From an uncultured Spirochaetales bacterium (GTDB lineage Bacteria; Spirochaetota; Spirochaetia; Sphaerochaetales; Sphaerochaetaceae), in the NCBI GenBank assembly GCA_934276485.1, contig CAKQTE010000048.1:1-60513 (forward strand): a stretch of DNA of 60,513 bases, given 5' to 3'. The notes below the pieces were generated by a model that saw only the letters and a program-made list of their open reading frames with translations, was not told the origin of the DNA and ran no database searches. Within the stretch, counting starts at the first letter, position 1. Each line of letters begins with the position of its first letter. Positions 9,328-16,363 of this stretch are shown piece by piece. Both the position numbers and the translations under genes were made by a program.

Positions 9328-11382
9328 TTAAAACAAATCCAAAGATTTGATCTTATCTTCTTCTATATTATGACTAACCTGTTCTAGAACTGATTTTTCC
9401 TTTTCTAAATCAAATTCGCCATCAAGCTCAACAAACAATGTATTTAGATAAACATGAGAAGTTACATCTACGTTTGTTTCATTCTCATCAAATGTAAAAT
9501 GAACATAGATTGTATAACCAATCTTTTCATCTGGGAAAATTGGAGACAATACATCTGTCTGTTTGAAAACCTCGATGTTCTTTACATTGTTCCAAAGAAC
9601 AGCAACACAAATGCCATTTTTGGAAAGAATCAATGTAGTATCATCAACCTTCTCAACCTCTACTCCAGGCTCAAGGTTCCAAATCTGTCTATGGTATCCC
9701 TCCATTCTGTTTGCTCTTCCAACATGATCCTGGATAAAGATCTTCTTCTTGTTAGAGAACAATACAGTTCTTGTGTGAGCACAGAATGTATATCCATAGT
9801 GATGAGCTTGGACATAGCTTCCATCTTCATTTTCGTCTACTTCATCAATGATTGTGTCCGGCTTATAAACACCCCATCTGTAGTGATAGCACTCATCTGG
9901 CTGTATTGGTCTTGAGAAGCACATAACACTGTTATGGGATTGCATGTTGTAGTGATATCCTCTTTGAGGAGAGAACATCTTGTGTTTGTTATACAATACA
10001 CCTGCATATGGCTCATCAATGAACCATTCTCCATTGAAGCATAGATTGAGTGAAAGCATATCCATATGATTGTGGCCACTTGTACCCGAGTCCCGCTTAG
10101 CTGACATAATGTATCCAGTAGGATTCTCGCGTCTATTTCTAGCAATTACAAAACCAACATCATTGTTTGAATAGAAGTTAGGAATCTCTGCTTCAGTATA
10201 TCGCTCTTCCATGATTGCTTTGCAATTCTTGTTGCCAGTCATAATGCAGCCAAGTCTTGCAATCTCAGGGATTCTAACACCCGAGTTATCACCAATTGTG
10301 ATTGTGAAATCCTTTGAGAATACTAGATATGAGAAGATATCAAATGTCTTATCCAAGCACTGGAATCCCTCATCGTCAAGTAAATCATAATTATTGATTC
10401 TAGATAGTATAACGACTCTTGAAGTCATCTCAGCAAGCGCTGCCCCATACCAATATCCAATAGAGTGTTCGTTGTATCCACCATCTGAGGAGAAATCCTC
10501 CTTGATATGCTTTAAGCAAATATCTCCACAGCGCTCCTTAAAGCCATCAAATGGCTTGAATTCAGGAAGCATCATTCCTAAAAAGAATGGTGCAATTCCT
10601 CTTTCAAAGTAATGGTGATTATATTTTCTATATTTGTCTTCTTCGAATCTACAGAATTGCATTCCAGCAAACAAGAGATGTTTAATCAGTCCAAAAGCAT
10701 GATTTGTATCTGTTTGATATAGCATCTCTGAATATAGCATTCCTATATATACAATACATAGCCATCCAAGATTCATTACATCTCTGTCTTCTGTAAATTG
10801 AAGTCGTCCTGCATCAGGAGATGTATTTACAACATATAATGGATATGTGTTCCAGAAGAAATCAAGAACACGTTCAAATTGTCTTACAACCTTCTCATCC
10901 CCTGTCTCATGATATAAGAACATCAAGTATTCAAAGAACTGGCCTCTGGAGAAAATAGAGAATGCTCCCCTATTTCCCTTTGATTGATCTGACAAAAAGT
11001 TATAGTGAAGAGGTGTTGAGAAATTTTCTCCTAGATCAAACTCGCCTCTGTTTCCTGGCATAACATAGATATTATCCATCAACTTTCTTCCAGCGCTTAA
11101 ACAGAACTGCTTAATATCTGACTTAATGCCAAGAGATGCTTGGAAGAAGAATGGAAATACATCATCTGGTAATTTCTTTAGTGGTTGATAGCGATAATCA
11201 AAAAGATAATTAACGCTAGTCCTATTATAATAATATGAAACCAAAGCTTTCTTGGCGCTTTCAATGTCGCCATTTTCATAGCTTTTCTTGACATCTTCAA
11301 GACCAGGATGATCAAGATGCAATGCTTCAAAAACATCTACATCTGTAAACAATGTTTCATCAATAGGTACTTCTTTATACAT
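9328..11382 (-). CDS. Heparinase II/III-family polysaccharide lyase (HepA)
   Basis: First gene of the leftward operon, 684 residues from the chosen start, and a tandem paralogue of HepB. Candidate catalytic residues are Asn255 (YNHHYFE), Tyr303 (GGYNEHS), His437 or His439 (GHNHMD) and His483 (SHNSV). The frame stays open for 26 more codons, but those extend past the predicted promoter. GAGG lies about 6 nt before the ATG at 11382, so I chose that start. The ribosome site is in the 3' arm of a perfect 8-bp hairpin (11387-11410), which could control translation. There is no signal peptide. HepA and HepB match along most of their length, so they arose by duplication. Confidence 0.86.
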   Translation of the reverse strand: MYKEVPIDETLFTDVDVFEALHLDHPGLEDVKKSYENGDIESAKKALVSYYYNRTSVNYLFDYRYQPLKKLPDDVFPFFFQASLGIKSDIKQFCLSAGRKLMDNIYVMPGNRGEFDLGENFSTPLHYNFLSDQSKGNRGAFSIFSRGQFFEYLMFLYHETGDEKVVRQFERVLDFFWNTYPLYVVNTSPDAGRLQFTEDRDVMNLGWLCIVYIGMLYSEMLYQTDTNHAFGLIKHLLFAGMQFCRFEEDKYRKYNHHYFERGIAPFFLGMMLPEFKPFDGFKERCGDICLKHIKEDFSSDGGYNEHSIGYWYGAALAEMTSRVVILSRINNYDLLDDEGFQCLDKTFDIFSYLVFSKDFTITIGDNSGVRIPEIARLGCIMTGNKNCKAIMEERYTEAEIPNFYSNNDVGFVIARNRRENPTGYIMSAKRDSGTSGHNHMDMLSLNLCFNGEWFIDEPYAGVLYNKHKMFSPQRGYHYNMQSHNSVMCFSRPIQPDECYHYRWGVYKPDTIIDEVDENEDGSYVQAHHYGYTFCAHTRTVLFSNKKKIFIQDHVGRANRMEGYHRQIWNLEPGVEVEKVDDTTLILSKNGICVAVLWNNVKNIEVFKQTDVLSPIFPDEKIGYTIYVHFTFDENETNVDVTSHVYLNTLFVELDGEFDLEKEKSVLEQVSHNIEEDKIKSLDLF

Positions 11383-11386
11383 TTTT

Positions 11387-11410
11387 ATCCTCATATTTTC
11401 TAATGAGGAT
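11387..11410 (-). promoter_or_regulatory. Leader hairpin covering the HepA ribosome site
   Basis: On the minus strand ATCCTCAT and ATGAGGAT form a perfect 8-bp stem around an 8-nt loop. The 3' arm is the Shine-Dalgarno sequence of HepA, ending 4 nt before the ATG. The predicted transcript start (about 11418) lies just upstream, so the hairpin would be the 5' end of the operon mRNA. It could limit translation or protect the 5' end. A function is not proven. Confidence 0.6.
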
Positions 11411-11424
11411 TTACACACATAGGA

Positions 11425-11453
11425 ATGATAAAATGACATTCTGTATCTAACAA
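11425..11453 (-). promoter_or_regulatory. Sigma-70 promoter of the lyase operon
   Basis: Minus strand TTGTTA (-35, 11448-11453) and TATCAT (-10, 11425-11430) are separated by exactly 17 bp. The implied start near 11418 gives a leader of about 36 nt before the HepA ATG and places the leader hairpin at the RNA 5' end. Confidence 0.6.
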
Positions 11454-11557
11454 TATGCATTAATTTTACAAAAATGACACTTTTTTGGAAAAACTACTTT
11501 TTTTCTAAATTTTACTAACATTTCCCAAGTTTTTGTTTATTGTGCTGCCGATATTTC

Positions 11558-11578
11558 CATAGTTTCATAGTTTCATAG
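11558..11578 (+). repeat. CATAGTTT direct repeats upstream of the binding-protein gene
   Basis: CATAG occurs three times at 8-bp intervals (CATAGTTT, CATAGTTT, CATAG), ending 31 bp before the solute-binding protein ATG, in the divergent control region between the two glycosaminoglycan operons. Spaced direct repeats suit an AraC-type regulator, and one is encoded downstream, but the pairing is inference. No clear sigma-70 promoter for the rightward operon could be set here. Confidence 0.35.
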
Positions 11579-11609
11579 AGGTTTTACACACAAAAACAAG
11601 GAGAACCCA

Positions 11610-13151
11610 ATGAAGAAATTTTTAGTTTTATTATTGATTGCTTCTGTAGCAATGACAGCAGTCTTTGCTAACGGTGAAAAAGAAGCAAAAGCAACAGTAA
11701 AGGATGATGGTCCTGTAAAGTTGACTCTATTGATTGAGCAACAGTCAGTACAGGTAGATCAGAATGCACCAATTGTTAAATTACTTAATGAGAAATATAA
11801 CATCATCATTGATGCATGGGAGCTCGATCCTCAGAAATACAAGGAACAGCTCAATGTTAAGTTCGCTGGTGGAGAGATGCCAGACGCATTCATCATCGAT
11901 CCAATTGGAATTCTACCAACATACGTAGAAGGCGGAATTGCAGCAGAGCTTCCAGTTGAGACTATCAGAGAGAAAGCTCCTGCATATGCAGCAGCTATCG
12001 ACGAGATCAACCCAAGAATCTGGACTGCAGTAAGCTACAATGGCAAGAACTATGGCTTTGCTCAGCCAATGGCCAACTACCCAATGGCAGTATATTGGAG
12101 AAAGGATTGGCTCGACAGACTTGGCCTAGAGGTTCCTACAACTCTCGATGAGTGGGAAACAGTTCTGACAGCATTCGTTGAGCAGGATCCAGATGGAAAC
12201 GGTCTAAATGATACAGCTGGTATGGCTGAAAGAGCTTTCGGAGCAGTATTTGGCGCATATGGCGTTAGATGTGTTGCTGGAAGTGCTCCAGGATTCTTAA
12301 CAGAAGAGATGCAGCTAGATGAAGAAGGCTTGCCATTCTTCCCATATATCGATCCAAGAGCAAAGGAAGCTTTGGAGCTTCTACACCGCTGGTATGAGAA
12401 GGGAATCATTGACAAGGAATTCGTAACAGGCGAAAACCATGGCGGTTATGTATGGCTATCACACTCATTCATGAATGGAAAGATTGGTGTTACATGTGCT
12501 CAGCCATCACACTACTTCATCACAAGCCAGGATCAGACAAATCCAAAGAACCTTGGTCGCTGTATGAAGGAAATGCTAGCATTGAATCCAGAAGCTGAGG
12601 TTGTAGTCGGACCAGCTCCAATCGGACCTTATGGAGACTCTGGAACAGAAGCTTGGGCTAACATTGGTAGACCAATCGTTATCACAACAGAAGGTGCAAA
12701 GGACCCAAGAAAGGTTGACGCAATTCTTGGTATGCTAAACGATTTCTATGCAGATCCAGACTTTGCAATGATGCTTACATATGGTATTGAGGGCGAAGAT
12801 TGGGAAAAGACAGATTTTGGACCAGTCAGACTAAAGGATGGTAAGGAAATCAGAAGAAAGGGAATCATCCAGTTCGGTTTCGGAAACACAGTTCCATTCT
12901 CACGTGCAAACAGAAAGGCACAGACAGAGTTTGCTGAATCAGTAGCTCCAAAGGGATATCCAAGACTCAACCTTCCAAGCTGCCCAGAGTACAGTAACTG
13001 CATTGCAACTCTCGACACACTCACAGAGCAGGCATATTTCGATATCATCACAGGCGCTAAGTCAGTATCATACTTCGACACATATGTTCAGCAATTCAAG
13101 GCTCTTGGTGGCGAGGTCGCTGAAAAAGAAATGAGAAAAATCTATAAGTAA
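11610..13151 (+). CDS. ABC sugar-binding protein, family 1, LplA-like
   Basis: A 513-residue extracellular solute-binding protein of the large LplA/YtcQ type, the receptor of an oligosaccharide ABC importer. The signal peptide is residues 1 to about 20 (hydrophobic core LVLLLIASVAMTAV, probable cleavage after VFA). There is no lipobox Cys, so it is probably periplasmic rather than lipid-anchored. AAGGAG lies 6 nt before the ATG. It heads the rightward operon with two permeases and is divergent from the lyase operon. A binding protein of this class in Streptobacillus moniliformis (Smon0123) was shown to bind unsaturated glycosaminoglycan disaccharides, which supports that substrate here. That link rests on family and context, not on recognised binding residues. 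Confidence 0.9.
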   Translation: MKKFLVLLLIASVAMTAVFANGEKEAKATVKDDGPVKLTLLIEQQSVQVDQNAPIVKLLNEKYNIIIDAWELDPQKYKEQLNVKFAGGEMPDAFIIDPIGILPTYVEGGIAAELPVETIREKAPAYAAAIDEINPRIWTAVSYNGKNYGFAQPMANYPMAVYWRKDWLDRLGLEVPTTLDEWETVLTAFVEQDPDGNGLNDTAGMAERAFGAVFGAYGVRCVAGSAPGFLTEEMQLDEEGLPFFPYIDPRAKEALELLHRWYEKGIIDKEFVTGENHGGYVWLSHSFMNGKIGVTCAQPSHYFITSQDQTNPKNLGRCMKEMLALNPEAEVVVGPAPIGPYGDSGTEAWANIGRPIVITTEGAKDPRKVDAILGMLNDFYADPDFAMMLTYGIEGEDWEKTDFGPVRLKDGKEIRRKGIIQFGFGNTVPFSRANRKAQTEFAESVAPKGYPRLNLPSCPEYSNCIATLDTLTEQAYFDIITGAKSVSYFDTYVQQFKALGGEVAEKEMRKIYK

Positions 13152-13169
13152 TAAGGATTTGGAATAAGC

Positions 13170-14120
13170 ATGAAAAAAAGCAAGACTAATACAATTGCAG
13201 AGCCATTGAAGAAGAAGAGGAACTTCTTTCAGAACATGGTTGCATACAAGAGCTTTTACCTAATGCTTATTCCAGGACTTCTATTCTTCCTAATATTCCA
13301 TTATGGACCAATGTACGGATTGGCAATCGCCTTTCAGGACTTCTATCCCCTGAAAGGCATTAGGGGAAGCAAGTTCGTGGGATTAAAGCATTTCAAGGCA
13401 TTGTTTTCAAATCCTTTCTTCCTGTCGGTATTGAAGAACACTCTGGTAATATCGTTCTACAAGCTGCTGTTCTGTTTCCCTGCACCAATCTTCCTGTGCT
13501 TGGTGCTCAACGAGGTGAAGAACCCACTCTTTAAGAAGATATCGCAGTCGATCTCATACCTGCCACACTTCCTTTCATGGATCGTTGTCTCAGGTATATT
13601 CATCGAGTTCCTGTCTCCTTCGAGAGGACCTATAAACTTCATCCTCCAGAAGATGGGAGTGAGCCCGATATTCTTCATCGCTGACCCAAAGTGGTTCAGG
13701 ACAGTGCTGGTTGTATCTGACCTGTGGAAGACGATCGGATGGGGATCCATCGTATACCTCGCTGCAGTCACGAACATCGACCCATGCCTCTATGAGGCTG
13801 CTGAGATGGATGGTGCGGGAAGGATCAAGCGTATCATACACGTAACCTTCCCTGCCCTAGTTCCTATCTTCACCGTAATGTTCATCATGCAGTCGGGAAA
13901 GATACTGAACGATGCGTTCGAGCAGGTCTACAACTTCCTCACCCCTTCGACATACGGAGTCGGGGACGTAATCTCGACATTCGTTTACCGCATGGGTATC
14001 CAGAACATGCAGTACAGCTTCACGACTGCCGTTGACCTCTTCAAGAACGTCATCTCATTCGCGCTTGTTGTCCTGACTAACAAGATTTCCAAAAAGACAA
14101 GTGAATACTCACTATGGTAG
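13170..14120 (+). CDS. ABC sugar permease, LplB type
   Basis: A 316-residue inner-membrane permease of the carbohydrate uptake class, with about six hydrophobic segments after a charged N-terminal tail. The EAA loop that contacts the ATPase reads EAAEMDGAGRIKRI. It forms a heterodimer with the next permease. The gene starts 18 bp after the binding-protein stop. From about 13340 onward the base composition changes to more GC (sample lines near 45-52% against about 32-40% in neighbouring genes), with C-ending codons and TCG serine. The first 50 codons resemble the neighbours, so the gene looks mosaic. No ATPase gene accompanies the permeases; a shared MsmX-type ATPase elsewhere is likely. Confidence 0.92.
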   Translation: MKKSKTNTIAEPLKKKRNFFQNMVAYKSFYLMLIPGLLFFLIFHYGPMYGLAIAFQDFYPLKGIRGSKFVGLKHFKALFSNPFFLSVLKNTLVISFYKLLFCFPAPIFLCLVLNEVKNPLFKKISQSISYLPHFLSWIVVSGIFIEFLSPSRGPINFILQKMGVSPIFFIADPKWFRTVLVVSDLWKTIGWGSIVYLAAVTNIDPCLYEAAEMDGAGRIKRIIHVTFPALVPIFTVMFIMQSGKILNDAFEQVYNFLTPSTYGVGDVISTFVYRMGIQNMQYSFTTAVDLFKNVISFALVVLTNKISKKTSEYSLW

Positions 14121-14133
14121 GAGACGAGAAAAC

Positions 14134-15012
14134 ATGAGTAAGAACAAAGTTAAAAAAACAAGGGAGGATATCGTTGTCGATATCATCTGCTATCTATTCT
14201 TGACATTGCTTTCGATTTCAATCGTTCTCCCATTCTGCCAGGTAGTCACTATATCGATGAGCCCATCACAGGTCGTAAACAAGACAGGCTTCCACCTGTT
14301 CCCAAAGCAGTTCGACTTCACTGGCTACAAGGAGATCATCGCAGACCCAAACTTCCTGCACAGCTACATGGTCACCATAATGAGAACGATTGTCGGTGTT
14401 TTCTGCAGCATCATCATAACCATGATGACAGCATACCCACTTTCGAAGCCCAACCTTCCATACAGAAGGGGGATAATGCTGTTCATCGTATTCACGATGT
14501 ACTTCTCTGGCGGAATGATCCCCAAGTATCTATTGCTGAAGAGCTTGCACCTGCACAACACGTTCTGGGTATACATCCTCCCGACACTGATCATCGGATT
14601 CTGTCTGATCATCACGCGTAACTTCTTCATGGGAATTCCTCAAGCATTGGAAGAAAGTGCGAAGATCGATGGAGCTACGGACATGAGGATCCTGTGGACA
14701 ATCTACTTCCCTCTCTCTGTTCCAATCGTTGCAACAATCGGACTGTGGTATGGAGTTCACCACTGGAACGCTTGGACTGACAACATGCTCTATGTATCGA
14801 AGAAGAGCCTGTATGTACTGCAGTACGTACTGCACCAGCTCCTGACAAGCGGAAGAACCGCCGAGCTCGATGCATTCTCCGACGTGGTTGTTCACACCGA
14901 GACAATGAAGATGGCTGCTTTGGTATTGTCATTGATCCCAATCGTCATCGCATATCCTTTCCTTCAGAAGTATTTCGTTAAGGGTATGATTGTTGGTTCT
15001 GTAAAGGGTTGA
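14134..15012 (+). CDS. ABC sugar permease, LplC/YtcP type
   Basis: A 292-residue second permease with about six membrane spans and the EAA-type loop EESAKIDGATDMRIL. The frame is open 11 codons upstream, but GGAG lies 10 nt before the ATG at 14134, giving a 13-bp gap from the first permease. It shares the raised GC and C-ending codon use of the preceding gene until about 14940, after which it returns to the local style. It is followed by a long inverted repeat with a T-run. Its role with the binding protein is import of glycosaminoglycan oligosaccharides, inferred from context. Confidence 0.92.
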   Translation: MSKNKVKKTREDIVVDIICYLFLTLLSISIVLPFCQVVTISMSPSQVVNKTGFHLFPKQFDFTGYKEIIADPNFLHSYMVTIMRTIVGVFCSIIITMMTAYPLSKPNLPYRRGIMLFIVFTMYFSGGMIPKYLLLKSLHLHNTFWVYILPTLIIGFCLIITRNFFMGIPQALEESAKIDGATDMRILWTIYFPLSVPIVATIGLWYGVHHWNAWTDNMLYVSKKSLYVLQYVLHQLLTSGRTAELDAFSDVVVHTETMKMAALVLSLIPIVIAYPFLQKYFVKGMIVGSVKG

Positions 15013-15035
15013 TCCCTTTTATATAAATAACACTT

Positions 15036-15111
15036 GACTTGTCTATAATTACCTTAGCGCTCCCCTTAACCGTTCATTGCGTTACTTGCTTTTATAGACA
15101 AGTCTTTTTTT
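15036..15111 (+). terminator. Long-stem inverted repeat with T-run (terminator or attenuator)
   Basis: GACTTGTCTATAA at 15036-15048 and its exact complement at 15092-15104 form a 13-bp perfect stem, followed at once by TTTTTTT. The enclosed loop is 43 nt, much longer than in an ordinary terminator. The T-run ends just before the GAGG ribosome site of the epimerase gene. It could end the transporter transcript or act as an attenuator for the epimerase gene. Confidence 0.6.
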
Positions 15112-15120
15112 GAGGATTTT

Positions 15121-16296
15121 ATGGAAAACTTTATTAATGATTTTGAATGTGAATTAACAAAGATCATGGATATTTGGTCTGAACAATTCTTAGATACCCA
15201 ATATGGAGGTTTCTTAACTTGTAGAGATAGGGATTTCTCATTAACTGGTGACAAGAAAGGTGCATGGGGACAAGCAAGACTAATCTATACATATGCAATG
15301 ATGGCAGAGCATGATCCAGAAAACAAATCAAAGTGGCTAAATCTATCTAGAGCTGCACTTGATTTCGTTGTTAATCATATGATGAGAGATGATATTAGAA
15401 TTAACTATCTTGTTTCAAGAGAAGGAAATGTCGAAGAAGGACCTATATCAATATTCTCTGAAGCATTCACACTCATTGGATTAAGTAAATATATCTCAGT
15501 CTCTAAAGATTATAGTTACCTCGATCTTCTAAAGAAATTATTCAACTTCTACAAAGAAGCTGTTTTCGATGTCGATTTCAAGGATATTGCTCCAAGCAAA
15601 TACAAAAAAGGTGTAATTTATCACGCTGTATTCATGATAGCAGTTAATGTTGGAAATGAAGTCTATAGCGTTCTAGGAGATGAAGTACTTCCCTTCTTGA
15701 GTGCTTGTGTTGATAAAGTCCTATTTACATTCTTTGATGAGAAAACGAATTGTGTTCTTGAAAGCAAAATGCTTGATGGAAGTATTGTAGAAAATTCAGA
15801 TGACACTCTTTGCATTAATATTGGCCATGTCTTTGAATCTATGTGGTTTGTTCTTGATGCAATAAAGATATTGAACAAAAAGGAATACACTGATCGTATT
15901 CTATCAATTGCAAATAGTGCATATGAGAGCGGAAACATTGATGGTCTGATTATGTTCTCTATAGATCCATATAAGAGACATAAGAGCCATGAAACATGGA
16001 AATATGAATTATCTTTCAAAGAAGATGATAAGATCTCGTGGTCATATGCAGAGGCGATGGTTTTCTTCATTTATGCTTATTCACTAACAAATGATGAAAA
16101 GTGGTATGACCGTTTCTTAATGCATAAGAACTATGTAGATGATCACTTTATTGATAAGGAATATGGGGACTGGTATCATGCTCTGGATGTAAATGGAAAT
16201 GTCACAAGTGGAATGAAAGGTTCCACAGTCAAAGATGCATACCATATTCCTCGTGCATATATAAAAATCATATCAATTCTTAGAGAGCTTAAATAA
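15121..16296 (+). CDS. N-acylglucosamine 2-epimerase family protein
   Basis: A 391-residue alpha/alpha-barrel protein of the AGE/RenBP family, which interconverts N-acetylglucosamine and N-acetylmannosamine. Family landmarks are YGGFLTC (about 28-34), KGAWGQARLIYTYA (46-59), GHVFESMWF with His236, and DAYHIPRA with His375; the two histidines correspond to the family's catalytic pair. GAGG precedes the ATG. Placed after the transporter and before the regulator, it would route GlcNAc released from heparan sulfate or hyaluronan into the ManNAc pathway. Related family members act on glucose, cellobiose or mannose, so the exact sugar is not certain. No signal peptide. Confidence 0.85.
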   Translation: MENFINDFECELTKIMDIWSEQFLDTQYGGFLTCRDRDFSLTGDKKGAWGQARLIYTYAMMAEHDPENKSKWLNLSRAALDFVVNHMMRDDIRINYLVSREGNVEEGPISIFSEAFTLIGLSKYISVSKDYSYLDLLKKLFNFYKEAVFDVDFKDIAPSKYKKGVIYHAVFMIAVNVGNEVYSVLGDEVLPFLSACVDKVLFTFFDEKTNCVLESKMLDGSIVENSDDTLCINIGHVFESMWFVLDAIKILNKKEYTDRILSIANSAYESGNIDGLIMFSIDPYKRHKSHETWKYELSFKEDDKISWSYAEAMVFFIYAYSLTNDEKWYDRFLMHKNYVDDHFIDKEYGDWYHALDVNGNVTSGMKGSTVKDAYHIPRAYIKIISILRELK

Positions 16297-16324
16297 AACT
16301 CACCTTTTTTTTGGATACCGTAAA

Positions 16325-16333
16325 TGTTATAAT
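16325..16333 (+). promoter_or_regulatory. Extended -10 promoter of the regulator gene
   Basis: TGTTATAAT is a TGn-TATAAT extended -10 element. The -35 zone 17 bp upstream is only a T-run. The ribosome site GGGAG lies 12 nt before the ATG at 16364. This suggests the regulator has its own promoter apart from the transporter operon. Confidence 0.55.
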
Positions 16334-16363
16334 ACTAACCTACAAAGGGAGCATTTTTAAAAA

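Noticed and set aside
9454..9915. 153-codon plus-strand frame opposite HepA
   Set aside because: Overlaps a well-supported lyase gene fully and shows no protein-like features.
14530..14895. Minus-strand frames inside the second permease
   Set aside because: Longer shadow frames are expected where GC is raised; the permease motifs prove the plus strand is coding.
15034..15049. TTGACT and TATAAT close together as a promoter
   Set aside because: Only 4 bp separate them; they are part of the inverted-repeat arm.
15663..16070. 135-codon minus-strand frame
   Set aside because: Lies entirely opposite the epimerase gene, whose family motifs are clear.
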